Source: an uncultured Bacillota bacterium
GTDB lineage: Bacteria; Bacillota_I; Bacilli_A; RFN20; CAG-288
Reading direction: 5' to 3'
NCBI GenBank assembly: GCA_949300365.1
Contig: CASGEC010000001.1
Span: 1-64,000, forward strand
Length of the DNA stretch: 64,000 nucleotides
Each line of letters starts with the position of its first letter. The first letter of the stretch is position 1. A program made the translations under genes and the position numbers. Shown piece by piece: positions 55,601-63,135 of this stretch. The notes under the pieces are model-generated. The model saw only the letters and a list, made by a program, of their open reading frames with translations. It did no database searches and had not been told where the DNA came from.

Positions 55601-55669
55601 TGGGGTGTCTTCCTCTGTGTTCGCTCTCATCAAAAGAACAAAGAACAGGAAGCCGAGACGCAAAACTGA
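52622..55669 (+). CDS. Membrane-anchored, domain-permuted GH3 enzyme
   Basis: 1015 residues with an N-terminal membrane anchor (residues 8-31) and a C-terminal helix (about 975-998). Between them lies the permuted GH3 order: sandwich (EEGSVLLLNERNALPL, GGSGSGG), FnIII-like after FPFGYGLSYTSF, then the TIM barrel (APAVNLHRSPFGGRNFEYYS, KHFAVNEQET) with nucleophile Asp903 in LVISDYKTD. It is a paralogue of the stalked enzyme 1.7 kb upstream but lacks the Ig-like and collagen-like parts. Translation is coupled to the CBM-like lipoprotein gene. Confidence 0.9.
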   Translation: MKKKSKKGLIVWGCVSGGIVALLTVVTVLANTTFRSILTTVLGGKTPIMTEGFEPIYTSDYESKEASKAAGDTLNKQIAEEGSVLLLNERNALPLAEKERRVSVFGKNSVNLVLGGSGSGGISGESATTLYDGLDAAGIQYNPVLKDFYESNKSGEGRSDNPEMTEGSTTAPTLDIGETPVENYSSDVIRSFADYNDAAIVVISRLGGESWDLPRSQNVENGGIEGNHYLQLDQNEYDMLDMVTSRFKKVIVVLNTLTSFQCDFIDEYNNIATDPRIDALVWIGGPGSTGADSFGKLLTGESNFSGRTVDIYARDFTKDPTWQNFGDNSQNFDGVASNAFMEGSSATSNYYVAYEEGVYVGYRYYETRGYEESKLDNNIDWYGKNVIFPFGYGLSYTSFDQQMELSGSLVDAASELTFTVTVENTGEVSGKDVVELYVSLPYTQGGTEKSYVQLVDFAKTDMLEKDGTETLTFTVDAYDLASYDYNDANKDGFAGYETEAGDYTFYLAKNSHVMDAENVYGSVTVSLDETIRFEKDPTSGTTVQNRYTFGEKHDGVLEDESIDYSDLQYRLQDVYVMLEDGSEETRKGMSRTNFEDTFPKADTDEERIYKDGEKAALENRETNNTAIESVTEMPTTGADGTLTLFDMIGLAYDDEKWDELLDRLTPSEMLELVNNGAFQTAAISKIKKNLTNDSDGPIGFVNFMPGMSERYKNNTTFACEIVIGSTWNKDLAYQMGKIVGDNGVWGDYGGNYLPYSGWYAPAVNLHRSPFGGRNFEYYSEDPILSGKMAVNVINGAAQKGVYTDLKHFAVNEQETARGGVATYCTEQALRELYLKPFEIAVKGLDDPRYSKEATEDGLTSFVGSKGVMSSFNRIGTIWTGGDYRLMTEILRNEWGFRGLVISDYKTDNSVMDSRQMLYAGNDLILASLPDLLWTDCDFTSAKDVTILRNATHNILYTVANSNSMNVDIIGYRTEWWVTTIIAVDVVAVVLLAGWGVFLCVRSHQKNKEQEAETQN

Positions 55670-55680
55670 TTTTGTTGCCA

Positions 55681-55716
55681 AGAGACGGGATTGACGTTAA
55701 ATCCCGTCTCTTTTTA
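55681..55716 (+). terminator. Terminator of the GH3 locus
   Basis: A perfect 12-bp stem (AGAGACGGGATT at 55681-55692 with AATCCCGTCTCT at 55700-55711) is followed by T-rich sequence. Confidence 0.9.
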
Positions 55717-56001
55717 TAAACTGGGCACAGGACATAAAATACCGTCATCGAACCAAAAGCTTTTTGTATTCGAGGATGCGGATGCCCTTTTCCTTTAGGA
55801 TGCTTCCAATGCGGGAATTGCGATTTTGCTTTCGGTTAGTTTTCGTATTGGTTTACGCTTTTTAATTTGCCGCCCAATAAAGGGTGAAGGCTAGTAACAC
55901 CAGCCTTCAGAAGATCCGGTGTCGGTTCTGCCTCTTCTCTTGTCCATTCTTCACTTCCACCTTCCGCCGACAGGGAAACTGCCGGAGAAAGGAGGTCAGT
56001 C
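55717..56001. other. Intergenic stretch before a small membrane-protein gene
   Basis: No gene seen. It contains a stem GAAGGCT (55886-55892)/AGCCTTC (55902-55908) that may belong to the leader of the next gene, but no promoter pair is clear. Confidence 0.4.
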
Positions 56002-56115
56002 ATGGGAATATGGGATGTCCTTTGGCTCTTTGTCCTCTATCTCATCTTCAGGCTCTTCGCCAACAAAAATGGGAAAAAGAAAAAGAACCGTGATGATCAG
56101 CACCCTAGCAAGTAG
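56002..56115 (+). CDS. Small membrane protein, 37 aa
   Basis: MGIWDVLWLFVLYLIFRLFA begins the frame: one amphipathic to hydrophobic helix rich in Trp/Phe/Leu, followed by a Lys/Asn/Asp tail and TAG. A strong AGGAGGT stands five to six bases upstream, which makes translation likely. The shape resembles small membrane regulators or type I toxin peptides, but no antitoxin RNA can be shown. Confidence 0.6.
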   Translation: MGIWDVLWLFVLYLIFRLFANKNGKKKKNRDDQHPSK

Positions 56116-56403
56116 TTGATCATGGGCAGAGCCTCCGCCGGTTCTCTGTGGTTATTCTAGTCCGGAGATTGCGTGTTTTCAAGGTTATCGACGTTGGTTG
56201 ATTGAAAACACATTTGATATATCGAAATGAATCCAAGTTCATTCATATTTATTTAAGCCTGTCATTAAAAGAGAGAAGAAGAGCCAATCCCTATGTAATT
56301 GCTAAATATGTTTTCACACCAAGTAAGAAGGGATTGACCATCCACCTTAGGTTTTTGGCATCTTTATGAAATGGGAAATGGGGCATTCTATCTGAATGCA
56401 CGA
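56116..56403. other. Intergenic stretch with long inverted repeat
   Basis: No gene seen. A perfect 10-bp inverted repeat, GTGTTTTCAA (56173-56182) and TTGAAAACAC (56212-56221), encloses 29 bases; a smaller AATGAA/TTCATT repeat follows near 56227-56245. Confidence 0.4.
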
Positions 56404-56430
56404 ATAAGGAAAAGGTGCCGTTTGGCACCT
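56404..56430 (-). terminator. Terminator of upp
   Basis: Minus strand AGGTGCC (56430-56424), four-base loop, GGCACCT (56419-56413), then TTTTCCTTATT. Confidence 0.85.
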
Positions 56431-56454
56431 GGGGAAGATTTAGCTTAGGGAAGA

Positions 56455-57102
56455 CTACTTCAACGTTCCGAAGATTCGATCGCCAGCATCGCCAAGGCCG
56501 GGGCAGATATAGGCATTCTCGTTGAGGCAACGGTCCAAGGCACCGATGTAGAGCGGGATTTCGGGATAGGCTTCATGGAAGGCCTTGACGCCTTCGGGAG
56601 CGGCGATGATGCAGATGAAGGTGATGTTCTTGGCTCCCTTCTGCTTGAGAAGCTTGACGGCATCGCAGGCTGAGCCACCTGTTGCCAGCATCGGGTCCAG
56701 GACATAGATTTCCCTTTCGGCGATGCTATAGGGAAGCTTGCAATAGTATTCGTGGGGCTCATGGGTGACTTCGTCGCGATAGAGTCCGATATGGCCGACC
56801 TTTGCGGAAGGAACAAGGCTGAGCATGCCTTCGACCATACCAAGACCAGCGCGGAGAATGGGGACGAAGCAGAGCTTCTTTCCGGAAATCGTCGGTTGGA
56901 TGGTCTTCTCGATCGGGGTTTCCACCTCGACAGGTTCCGTCTTGAGATGACGGAGGGCCTCATAGCCTTCCAGAACGGCAATCTCCTTGACGAGGCGGCG
57001 GAACTCGTTTGTTCCTGTTCTCTTGTCCCTCAAAAGGGTAATCTTGTGCTTGAGAAGGGGGTGGTCAAGCAGGATGACATTTTCGGTTTTCTGGATATCC
57101 AT
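56455..57102 (-). CDS. upp: Uracil phosphoribosyltransferase
   Basis: Salvages uracil to UMP with PRPP. The PRPP-binding motif [15 protein letters not shown] near residue 132 and the uracil-binding C terminus ([13 protein letters not shown]) are intact over 215 residues. SD GAAAGGAG lies six bases before the ATG. Monocistronic with its own terminator. Confidence 0.96.
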   Translation of the reverse strand: MDIQKTENVILLDHPLLKHKITLLRDKRTGTNEFRRLVKEIAVLEGYEALRHLKTEPVEVETPIEKTIQPTISGKKLCFVPILRAGLGMVEGMLSLVPSAKVGHIGLYRDEVTHEPHEYYCKLPYSIAEREIYVLDPMLATGGSACDAVKLLKQKGAKNITFICIIAAPEGVKAFHEAYPEIPLYIGALDRCLNENAYICPGLGDAGDRIFGTLK

Positions 57103-57307
57103 GGCAGTTTCTCCTTTCGAAATCTCTTCTTCCTAGGGAGGTCATTGCGGAAAGCATTTCCTTTTGCGGACCCTTGTCTATTTTACCCCTTTTCCGCAGA
57201 GGAGAAAACGAGGATTTTCCGCCTCCTCTTTTTGGTATGGAGAAGAGCCTTGCTTATTTGCTTTAGCTCCTGCCTTTCTTTATAATCAAGGGACAAGAAA
57301 AAACAAA

Positions 57308-58573
57308 ATGGTCATTACCTTAGTTATCGACTACTTCGGCGCCACCAACAACGGCACGACCGTCACCTGCATGCGAACGGCATCCTACCTCCAGAATCTG
57401 GGACACGAGGTACGCATCATCGGCCATGTGCCCGAAGAGCACGATGACCTTTCTTCCTACAAGGTTCTTTCCTGCCCCCGTTATCACATCCCTGTTTTCG
57501 ATCGCCTCATTCTCGACAACGGCATGGTCCTCGCCTATGGGGATTTGAGGAAGATCGCCGAGTTCATCAAAGGCTCGGATGTCGTCCATCTCCTTCTTCC
57601 CTTCCATCTGGAAAGCCAGGTCCGCAAGGTTGCCAAGGTCATGGGAATTCCCGTCACCTCGGCTTTCCATTGCCAACCCGAGAACGTTTCCTACAACATC
57701 AACATGGGTCATGTCGCCCCCGTCAACGCCTTGATCTATCGTCTCTTTAGAAGATGGATCTATCGCTATACCCGACATGTCCATACGCCTTCCGAGATGA
57801 TGGCCGACCAGATGGTCAAGCACCACTATCACAACGTCATCCATCCGATCTCCAACGGAATCTCCCCTTTCTTCTCTCCGGAGAAGGTCGAGAAGGATCC
57901 TCAATTTCAAGGGAAGTACGTCATCGTCATGGTCGGACGCTATTCCGGAGAGAAGCGTCAGGACCTTCTCATCAAGGCTATCGGCAAGAGTCGCTACAAC
58001 GACAAGATCCAGCTTGTCCTCTGCGGGCAAGGCCCACTTCGGAAGAAATACGAAAAGCTCTCCAAGAAATATCTCAAGAATCCATGCTTCTTTGCCTTCT
58101 ATGACCACAAGAAACTCAAGCGGCTCATCAACATGGCCGATCTCTATGTCCATGCTTCCGATGCCGAGAGCGAAGCCATTTCCTGCATCGAGGCCTTTGC
58201 CTGCGGCTTGGTTCCCGTCATTTCGGACTCCCCGGTCTCGGCGACGAACCATTTCGCCTTGGACGAGCGCTGTCTTTTCAAGGCCGGGAACTATCATTCC
58301 CTGATGGAGCGGATCGAGTATTTCTATGAGCACCCCGAGGAGAAGGAAAAGCTCTCCAAGGAGTATGTCGAATATGGAAAGACCTTCCATCTCGACAAGT
58401 GCATTTCCCGTCTTGAGGGCATGTTCCGCACGGCTATCGAGGACGACAAGGAAGACAGGAAGAACAACAGGGCCTACTACAGCTCCCGCAAGGAAAGAAG
58501 AAGGCTTCGAAAGGTCGCCAAGGAAATCGGAATCGAAAACCCGGTCATCGAGAAAGGCTCGGTGACGAAGTAG
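57308..58573 (+). CDS. GT4-family glycosyltransferase
   Basis: A GT-B fold retaining glycosyltransferase of 421 residues. The N-terminal FGATNNGTTVTCMRT loop, the VGRYSGEKRQD motif and the EX7E motif (ESEAISCIEAFACG) are typical of group 4. Similar enzymes glucosylate diacylglycerol or make teichoic-acid-type polymers; a Lys/Arg-rich C-terminal tail (residues 385-410) could bind acidic membrane lipids, favouring a glycolipid role. Start ATG 57308, 22 bases after a TATAAT; upstream codons in the same frame have no ribosome site. Confidence 0.88.
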   Translation: MVITLVIDYFGATNNGTTVTCMRTASYLQNLGHEVRIIGHVPEEHDDLSSYKVLSCPRYHIPVFDRLILDNGMVLAYGDLRKIAEFIKGSDVVHLLLPFHLESQVRKVAKVMGIPVTSAFHCQPENVSYNINMGHVAPVNALIYRLFRRWIYRYTRHVHTPSEMMADQMVKHHYHNVIHPISNGISPFFSPEKVEKDPQFQGKYVIVMVGRYSGEKRQDLLIKAIGKSRYNDKIQLVLCGQGPLRKKYEKLSKKYLKNPCFFAFYDHKKLKRLINMADLYVHASDAESEAISCIEAFACGLVPVISDSPVSATNHFALDERCLFKAGNYHSLMERIEYFYEHPEEKEKLSKEYVEYGKTFHLDKCISRLEGMFRTAIEDDKEDRKNNRAYYSSRKERRRLRKVAKEIGIENPVIEKGSVTK

Positions 58574-58720
58574 GATCTCTCGAAGCGAAATATCGTTCTC
58601 CTACTGGCATAAAAAAGCGATTGAAAATGGTTGTCAATCATAAGGCAACCCTTTCTTGTTTTTATGGAGATGGTTGTAAACTAAGCTATGTAGTAAACTG
58701 AAAACCCTATCTCTGCTTTG

Positions 58721-59074
58721 TCATTCCTCATCGTCAAGAGGATAGATCAGTCCCTCGTCTTTTTCCTGCTTCTGGGAGCGTTCCCTCAGACTTCTTTGAT
58801 CCTGTTCTTCCACGTCCTTTGAAGAAGAGAGCATCACAATCCTTTCCGGAAGGAAGGTCTCCGGTCTTAGCAATAGGACATAGCCGTATTGGATCTTTCC
58901 GATCCTGCCATTGGCATAGACGGCCTTGAGGATATCCGTCTTTGGGATGGTACATCCTTTCTCTTTCCCCAAGGGAAGGACAGGGATGCTTCTCAGCCAC
59001 AGGATATCCGTGGAAAAAAGAAGGAAGCTTTGCTTTTCTTCGGAAAGGACGGATTTCAGTTCATGGGAGAACAT
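58721..59074 (-). CDS. Hypothetical protein, 117 aa
   Basis: I do not recognise it. No signal or membrane helix; the C-terminal third is very charged (Gln/Glu/Lys/Arg). It starts at ATG 59074 behind GGAGGAAAAAGAAC and overlaps the MutM-CoaE gene end by 14 bases, so it is the last gene of the dnaE-polA-mutM/coaE operon. In Bacillus this position holds nrdR/dnaB-type genes, but no similarity to these is visible. Confidence 0.6.
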   Translation of the reverse strand: MFSHELKSVLSEEKQSFLLFSTDILWLRSIPVLPLGKEKGCTIPKTDILKAVYANGRIGKIQYGYVLLLRPETFLPERIVMLSSSKDVEEQDQRSLRERSQKQEKDEGLIYPLDDEE

Positions 59075-60479
59075 GTTCTTTTTCCTCCGCTTTCGAAAGA
59101 AGTTCCTTGATTGCGGCATCTACCTTCCTAACCTCGTCCTTGAGGCGCTTCTTGGAATAGTCGGTCGTGATGATGAAGTCGAGCTTGTGCCTGTTCTTGT
59201 CGTAGGCGTTGATCTTGTTGAAGTCCATGCGGGATTTGATATCCTTCTCGCCTCTTTCATGGAGGTGTTCCTTCTGTCTTGTCGTTTCCGTTCCCAAAAG
59301 GAAAGTGAAGTCCTTGTCCATATGGGCATCAAAAAGCAAGGGGATCTCCAGGACCTTGTCCTTCCCGTCGTTTTCGATGAGGAACGTCTCCGCCTTCTTC
59401 CTGACGATGGCAAAGAGGAAAGACGTGTAGCGCCTTTTGAAGGTCTTGTTTTCGACAAGAAGGCTTCCGATCTTCTTTTTGTCGAGGCTCGGCGTAAAGA
59501 CTTCCGGGAACTTCTTCTTAAGTAGGCTTAGGAAGTCCTTGTCCTCATAGAGATCGTGGACGACCTTGTCGGCGGAGAAGGGGACATAGCCGAGCTGTTG
59601 GAAGTAGTGGCAGGCAAGGCTTTTTCCGGAGCCGATCTTTCCCGTTACGGCGATGGAGATGCCGGTATGCTGGCATTTGGGACAATAGGAAGTCCCTCTT
59701 CCGGAGAGCATGAGCTTCTCGATCTTGAAGGTTTGGCAGCACGGACATATCTTTCCTTTCCTGCCATAGACCTTGAGGAAGTCCTGCATGTCCCCGTGAA
59801 GCGTTTCGCTCGCCCTATAGGTGCGGATTGTCGAGCCGTTGTTTTCAATGGCCAGGGAAAGGATCCTCTGGCTTTCCTTAAGGAGCGCCTCGCATTCCTT
59901 TTTCGAGACCTTGTTTCCGGGCTTGAAGGGGGAGAGATGGCTTGCGAAGAGGATCTCGTCGGCATAGATGTTTCCGATTCCGGCGATGACCTTCTGGTCC
60001 ATCAGGATTTCCTTGATGCATTTCCGCCGCGGATGGATTTTCCGATAGAGCTCCTCGGGACCAGAGAATTCAAAAGGCTCCTTCCCGACGGATGCTAGGG
60101 GTCCTTGCTCCTCTTCGTGAAGGAGGTGGCAGGTTCCAAACTTCCTTGTGTCATAGAAGGCCAAGGCCTTGTCGGAATCGACAAAGGGCATAAGAAGGGA
60201 GAGGTGGCCTTCGTCGTGATTCTTCTTGTCCACCACGAAAAGCTTTCCTTCCATGCGCAGGTGGAAGAGGATCTTGAAATCGTCGCTCAGATGGAAGATG
60301 AGCGTCTTGCCTTTCCTTCCAAGGGAAAGGATTTTCTTTCCGGGCAAGGCCCTTTTAAATTCATCGGCACCTGTCTTGATCATCGAGGGAAGAAGGATTT
60401 CGGGTACGCCAAAGATCTTTCCGAGGATTTCCTTCTCCAGGACCTTTCTTACGGTCTCGACTTCGGGAAGCTCCGGCAT
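59061..60479 (-). CDS. mutM-coaE: Fused DNA-formamidopyrimidine glycosylase / dephospho-CoA kinase
   Basis: 472 residues joining two enzymes that are normally separate. Residues 1-270 are MutM/Fpg, which removes oxidised purines: catalytic N terminus PELPEVE, and a C-terminal zinc finger with CPCC (245-248) and CPKC (266-269) plus Arg261. Three residues later CoaE begins with P-loop GKIGSGKS (280-287) and is complete; it phosphorylates dephospho-CoA, the last CoA step. No stop or frameshift lies between. In Bacilli mutM and coaE are neighbours after polA, which explains the origin. It starts one base after the polA stop. Confidence 0.93.
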   Translation of the reverse strand: MPELPEVETVRKVLEKEILGKIFGVPEILLPSMIKTGADEFKRALPGKKILSLGRKGKTLIFHLSDDFKILFHLRMEGKLFVVDKKNHDEGHLSLLMPFVDSDKALAFYDTRKFGTCHLLHEEEQGPLASVGKEPFEFSGPEELYRKIHPRRKCIKEILMDQKVIAGIGNIYADEILFASHLSPFKPGNKVSKKECEALLKESQRILSLAIENNGSTIRTYRASETLHGDMQDFLKVYGRKGKICPCCQTFKIEKLMLSGRGTSYCPKCQHTGISIAVTGKIGSGKSLACHYFQQLGYVPFSADKVVHDLYEDKDFLSLLKKKFPEVFTPSLDKKKIGSLLVENKTFKRRYTSFLFAIVRKKAETFLIENDGKDKVLEIPLLFDAHMDKDFTFLLGTETTRQKEHLHERGEKDIKSRMDFNKINAYDKNRHKLDFIITTDYSKKRLKDEVRKVDAAIKELLSKAEEKEHVLP

Positions 60480-60480
60480 G

Positions 60481-63135
60481 TCAGTGGGCCTCGTACCAGG
60501 TCTTGGCTGCTGTGCCGTCGACCTTCAGGGGAACATCGAGCTTGACGGCTTCCTCCATTGTCTTGATAAGAAGCGGTTGAATCGTCTCAAGCTCGTCCTC
60601 GGGAACGCGGAAGATGAGTTCGTCGTGAATCTGGAGGATGATCTTCGTCTTGTATTTTTCAAGGAGCTTGGCGACCTTGATCATGCTCACCTTCATCAGA
60701 TCGGCCGCCGATCCCTGGATGACGGTATTGACGGAGGCCCTTTCCGAGAAGGCCCGAAGGGGCCTATTTGTGGAGTTGATGTTGGGAAGATAGCGTCTTC
60801 TGTGGAAGATAGTCTCGACATAGCCGTGCTTCCTTGCCGACTCAATCGTCTTTTCCTCGAAGGCATCGATTTCCGGGAAAACTTCCTTGAAGGAGTCGAT
60901 GAGATCTTGAGCCTCCTTCCTTGGAATGTCAAGTTGCTGGCTTAAGCCATGGGCGGAGATGCCATAGACGATACCGAAGTTGACGGCCTTTGCCCGACGA
61001 CGCATTTCCGGCGTGACATCCGAAAGTGGAACCTTGAAGACACGGCTTGCTGTCGCGCGGTGGATGTCTTCGCCTTCCTTGAAGATTTCCACAAGGCTTT
61101 GGATCTTGCCGACATGGGCCAAGACACGAAGCTCGATCTGGGAGTAGTCCAAAGAGAGCAGATAGTCCTTCTTGTCGGAATAGAAGAAGGCCTTGCGGAT
61201 CGTCTTTCCTTCCTCGTTGCGGATGGAAATGTTCTGGAGGTTGGGTTCGCTCATGGAAAGGCGGCCGGTTGCCGTCAGGGCCTGGTTGTAGATGGCGTGG
61301 ATCTTTCCGTCCGGGCCGACATGCTTTGGAAGGGCGGTGGTGTAGCCAGAGACGAGCTTGTTGTAGAGCCGATACTCGATGATAAGGGGGACGACGGGAT
61401 GATCGCTGATGTGGGCGTTGAGGACATCGATTCCACTTCCCTTTTCGTTCTTGTTTCTGGGGATGGCAAGGTCCACGAAGAGCACTTCCTCGACCTTTTT
61501 CGGGGAGTTGAGATTGAATTCCTTTCCGCAAAGACTGTAGATCTTTGAACGCAAATCCTCCAGCTTCTTGTTGTATTCGACATCGATTTCCTGAAGGGTC
61601 TTCAAGTCGATCGGCATGCCCTCGATTTCCATCTGGGCCAAGACCTTCGACAACGGAAGCTCGATTTGATAGAAGAGCGTCTCTTCCCCGTTCTTTTCGA
61701 TGTCGGCCAAGACCTGTTTCTTCAGGTTGGCGGAAAGGGAGAGGGTCTGGACGGAGAGGGGGATGTTCGGGTCCAGGACCAGGCCATAGGAAAGGAAGAG
61801 TTCCTCGACCTTCTGTCCGCAGTTGGGATTGATGAGATAGGTCGCAAGAAGGAGGTCGAAGTCGCAGTTCTCGACAAAGGGGAAGCCGTTTCGGGACAGG
61901 AGGACATAAAGGCCCTTGAGGTCATAGACGGACTTCTTTTCGGAGGAGAGGAGATAGTCCTTGAAGGCCTTGTCCTTCTTGGCGTCCTCAAGGGAAAGAC
62001 GATAGACGTTTTCCTCTCCGATAAGGGTAAAGCCCAAAAGGGCGGCGGTGTTTTCGTTGTCGCCGTCTTTTTCGTAAGTCAAGCCAAGAAGTGGTTCGGA
62101 AATCTCGGCAAGGCTATGGAGCGCAAGGGTGTTCCTTTGCTTCAGGTCGCTTTTCTTCTTGACCTCGTCCTGGACTTTCTGCGATTCCTCGAAGGCATCC
62201 TCCAAGGTCATCTGCTCGTCCTTCTCTGGACGGACCATGTCCTTCATCTTGTCGATCTTCTGAAGGAACTGGTTGAACTGGTATTTGAGGTAGAAGGCCG
62301 CCAGGGATTTTTCCTGGTAAGGGCGATAGCTGCTCTTTTCGTAGTCTTCCTCCATGTCGAGGTTCGTGTCGATCGTCGCCAGCTTCTTGAAGAAGAGGGC
62401 CTTCTCTTCGCCGGCGAGGACCTTTTTCAGGCAGTTGGACTTTCCGCCGTCCTTCCTTGCCGCCTCAAGGACACCTTCCAGATGCCCGTATTTCTCAAGC
62501 AGGTCCTTGGCCGTCTTTTTGCCGATTCCGGGAATGCCCTTGTAGTTGTCGGAAGAATCGCCGGCAAGGCTCTTGTAGTCCGTAACCTGATCGGGATTGA
62601 GCCCGAAGTCGGAATCCTTGAGCGTGCTCTTGGCGTATTCGACGGTCTTGGAAAGGCCGACGACGGGGATGCGGATGGTGACGTTGTCGCCGATGTCAAG
62701 AAGCTGGAGGAAATCCCTGTCGGAGGAGATGAGGACGACTTCGTCCCCTTTTTCGTGGGCAAGACGGGCCATGGAGCCGCAGAGGTCATCCGCTTCGTAT
62801 CCTTCCCTTTCCTGATGGTAGATCTCCATGCTGTCGAGAAGTTCCCTGGAAATTGGGATCTGGGCGACAAGGTCATCGTCGATCTTCTTCCTCTGGGCCT
62901 TGTAGTCGGCAAATTCCATCTTGCGGAAGGTGGGCTTGTCCGTATCGAAGGCGACGAAAAGATGGTCTCCCGGTCCGACCTTTTCCTTGATGTTCTTCAG
63001 GAGATTGTGGAAGGCGAAGATGGCGTTTGTCGGGATGCCGTCCCTGCTGGTCATCTTTTTGAGGCCGATGGCCGAGGTGGAATGATAGGCCCGGAAGAGG
63101 AGGGAATTCCCATCGACGATATATGTCTTATGCAT
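60481..63135 (-). CDS. polA: DNA polymerase I
   Basis: 884 residues: 5' nuclease domain (residues 1-300; EADDLCGS, SSDRDFLQL), a degenerate 3'-5' exonuclease domain, and a complete polymerase domain. Motif A is DYSQIELRV near residue 662, motif B RRRAKAVNFGIVYG, and motif C QIHDEL near 837. The DxE of proofreading exonucleases is missing where LLGLTYEKD stands, as in Bacillus polymerase I. It overlaps the dnaE end by eight bases. Confidence 0.96.
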   Translation of the reverse strand: MHKTYIVDGNSLLFRAYHSTSAIGLKKMTSRDGIPTNAIFAFHNLLKNIKEKVGPGDHLFVAFDTDKPTFRKMEFADYKAQRKKIDDDLVAQIPISRELLDSMEIYHQEREGYEADDLCGSMARLAHEKGDEVVLISSDRDFLQLLDIGDNVTIRIPVVGLSKTVEYAKSTLKDSDFGLNPDQVTDYKSLAGDSSDNYKGIPGIGKKTAKDLLEKYGHLEGVLEAARKDGGKSNCLKKVLAGEEKALFFKKLATIDTNLDMEEDYEKSSYRPYQEKSLAAFYLKYQFNQFLQKIDKMKDMVRPEKDEQMTLEDAFEESQKVQDEVKKKSDLKQRNTLALHSLAEISEPLLGLTYEKDGDNENTAALLGFTLIGEENVYRLSLEDAKKDKAFKDYLLSSEKKSVYDLKGLYVLLSRNGFPFVENCDFDLLLATYLINPNCGQKVEELFLSYGLVLDPNIPLSVQTLSLSANLKKQVLADIEKNGEETLFYQIELPLSKVLAQMEIEGMPIDLKTLQEIDVEYNKKLEDLRSKIYSLCGKEFNLNSPKKVEEVLFVDLAIPRNKNEKGSGIDVLNAHISDHPVVPLIIEYRLYNKLVSGYTTALPKHVGPDGKIHAIYNQALTATGRLSMSEPNLQNISIRNEEGKTIRKAFFYSDKKDYLLSLDYSQIELRVLAHVGKIQSLVEIFKEGEDIHRATASRVFKVPLSDVTPEMRRRAKAVNFGIVYGISAHGLSQQLDIPRKEAQDLIDSFKEVFPEIDAFEEKTIESARKHGYVETIFHRRRYLPNINSTNRPLRAFSERASVNTVIQGSAADLMKVSMIKVAKLLEKYKTKIILQIHDELIFRVPEDELETIQPLLIKTMEEAVKLDVPLKVDGTAAKTWYEAH

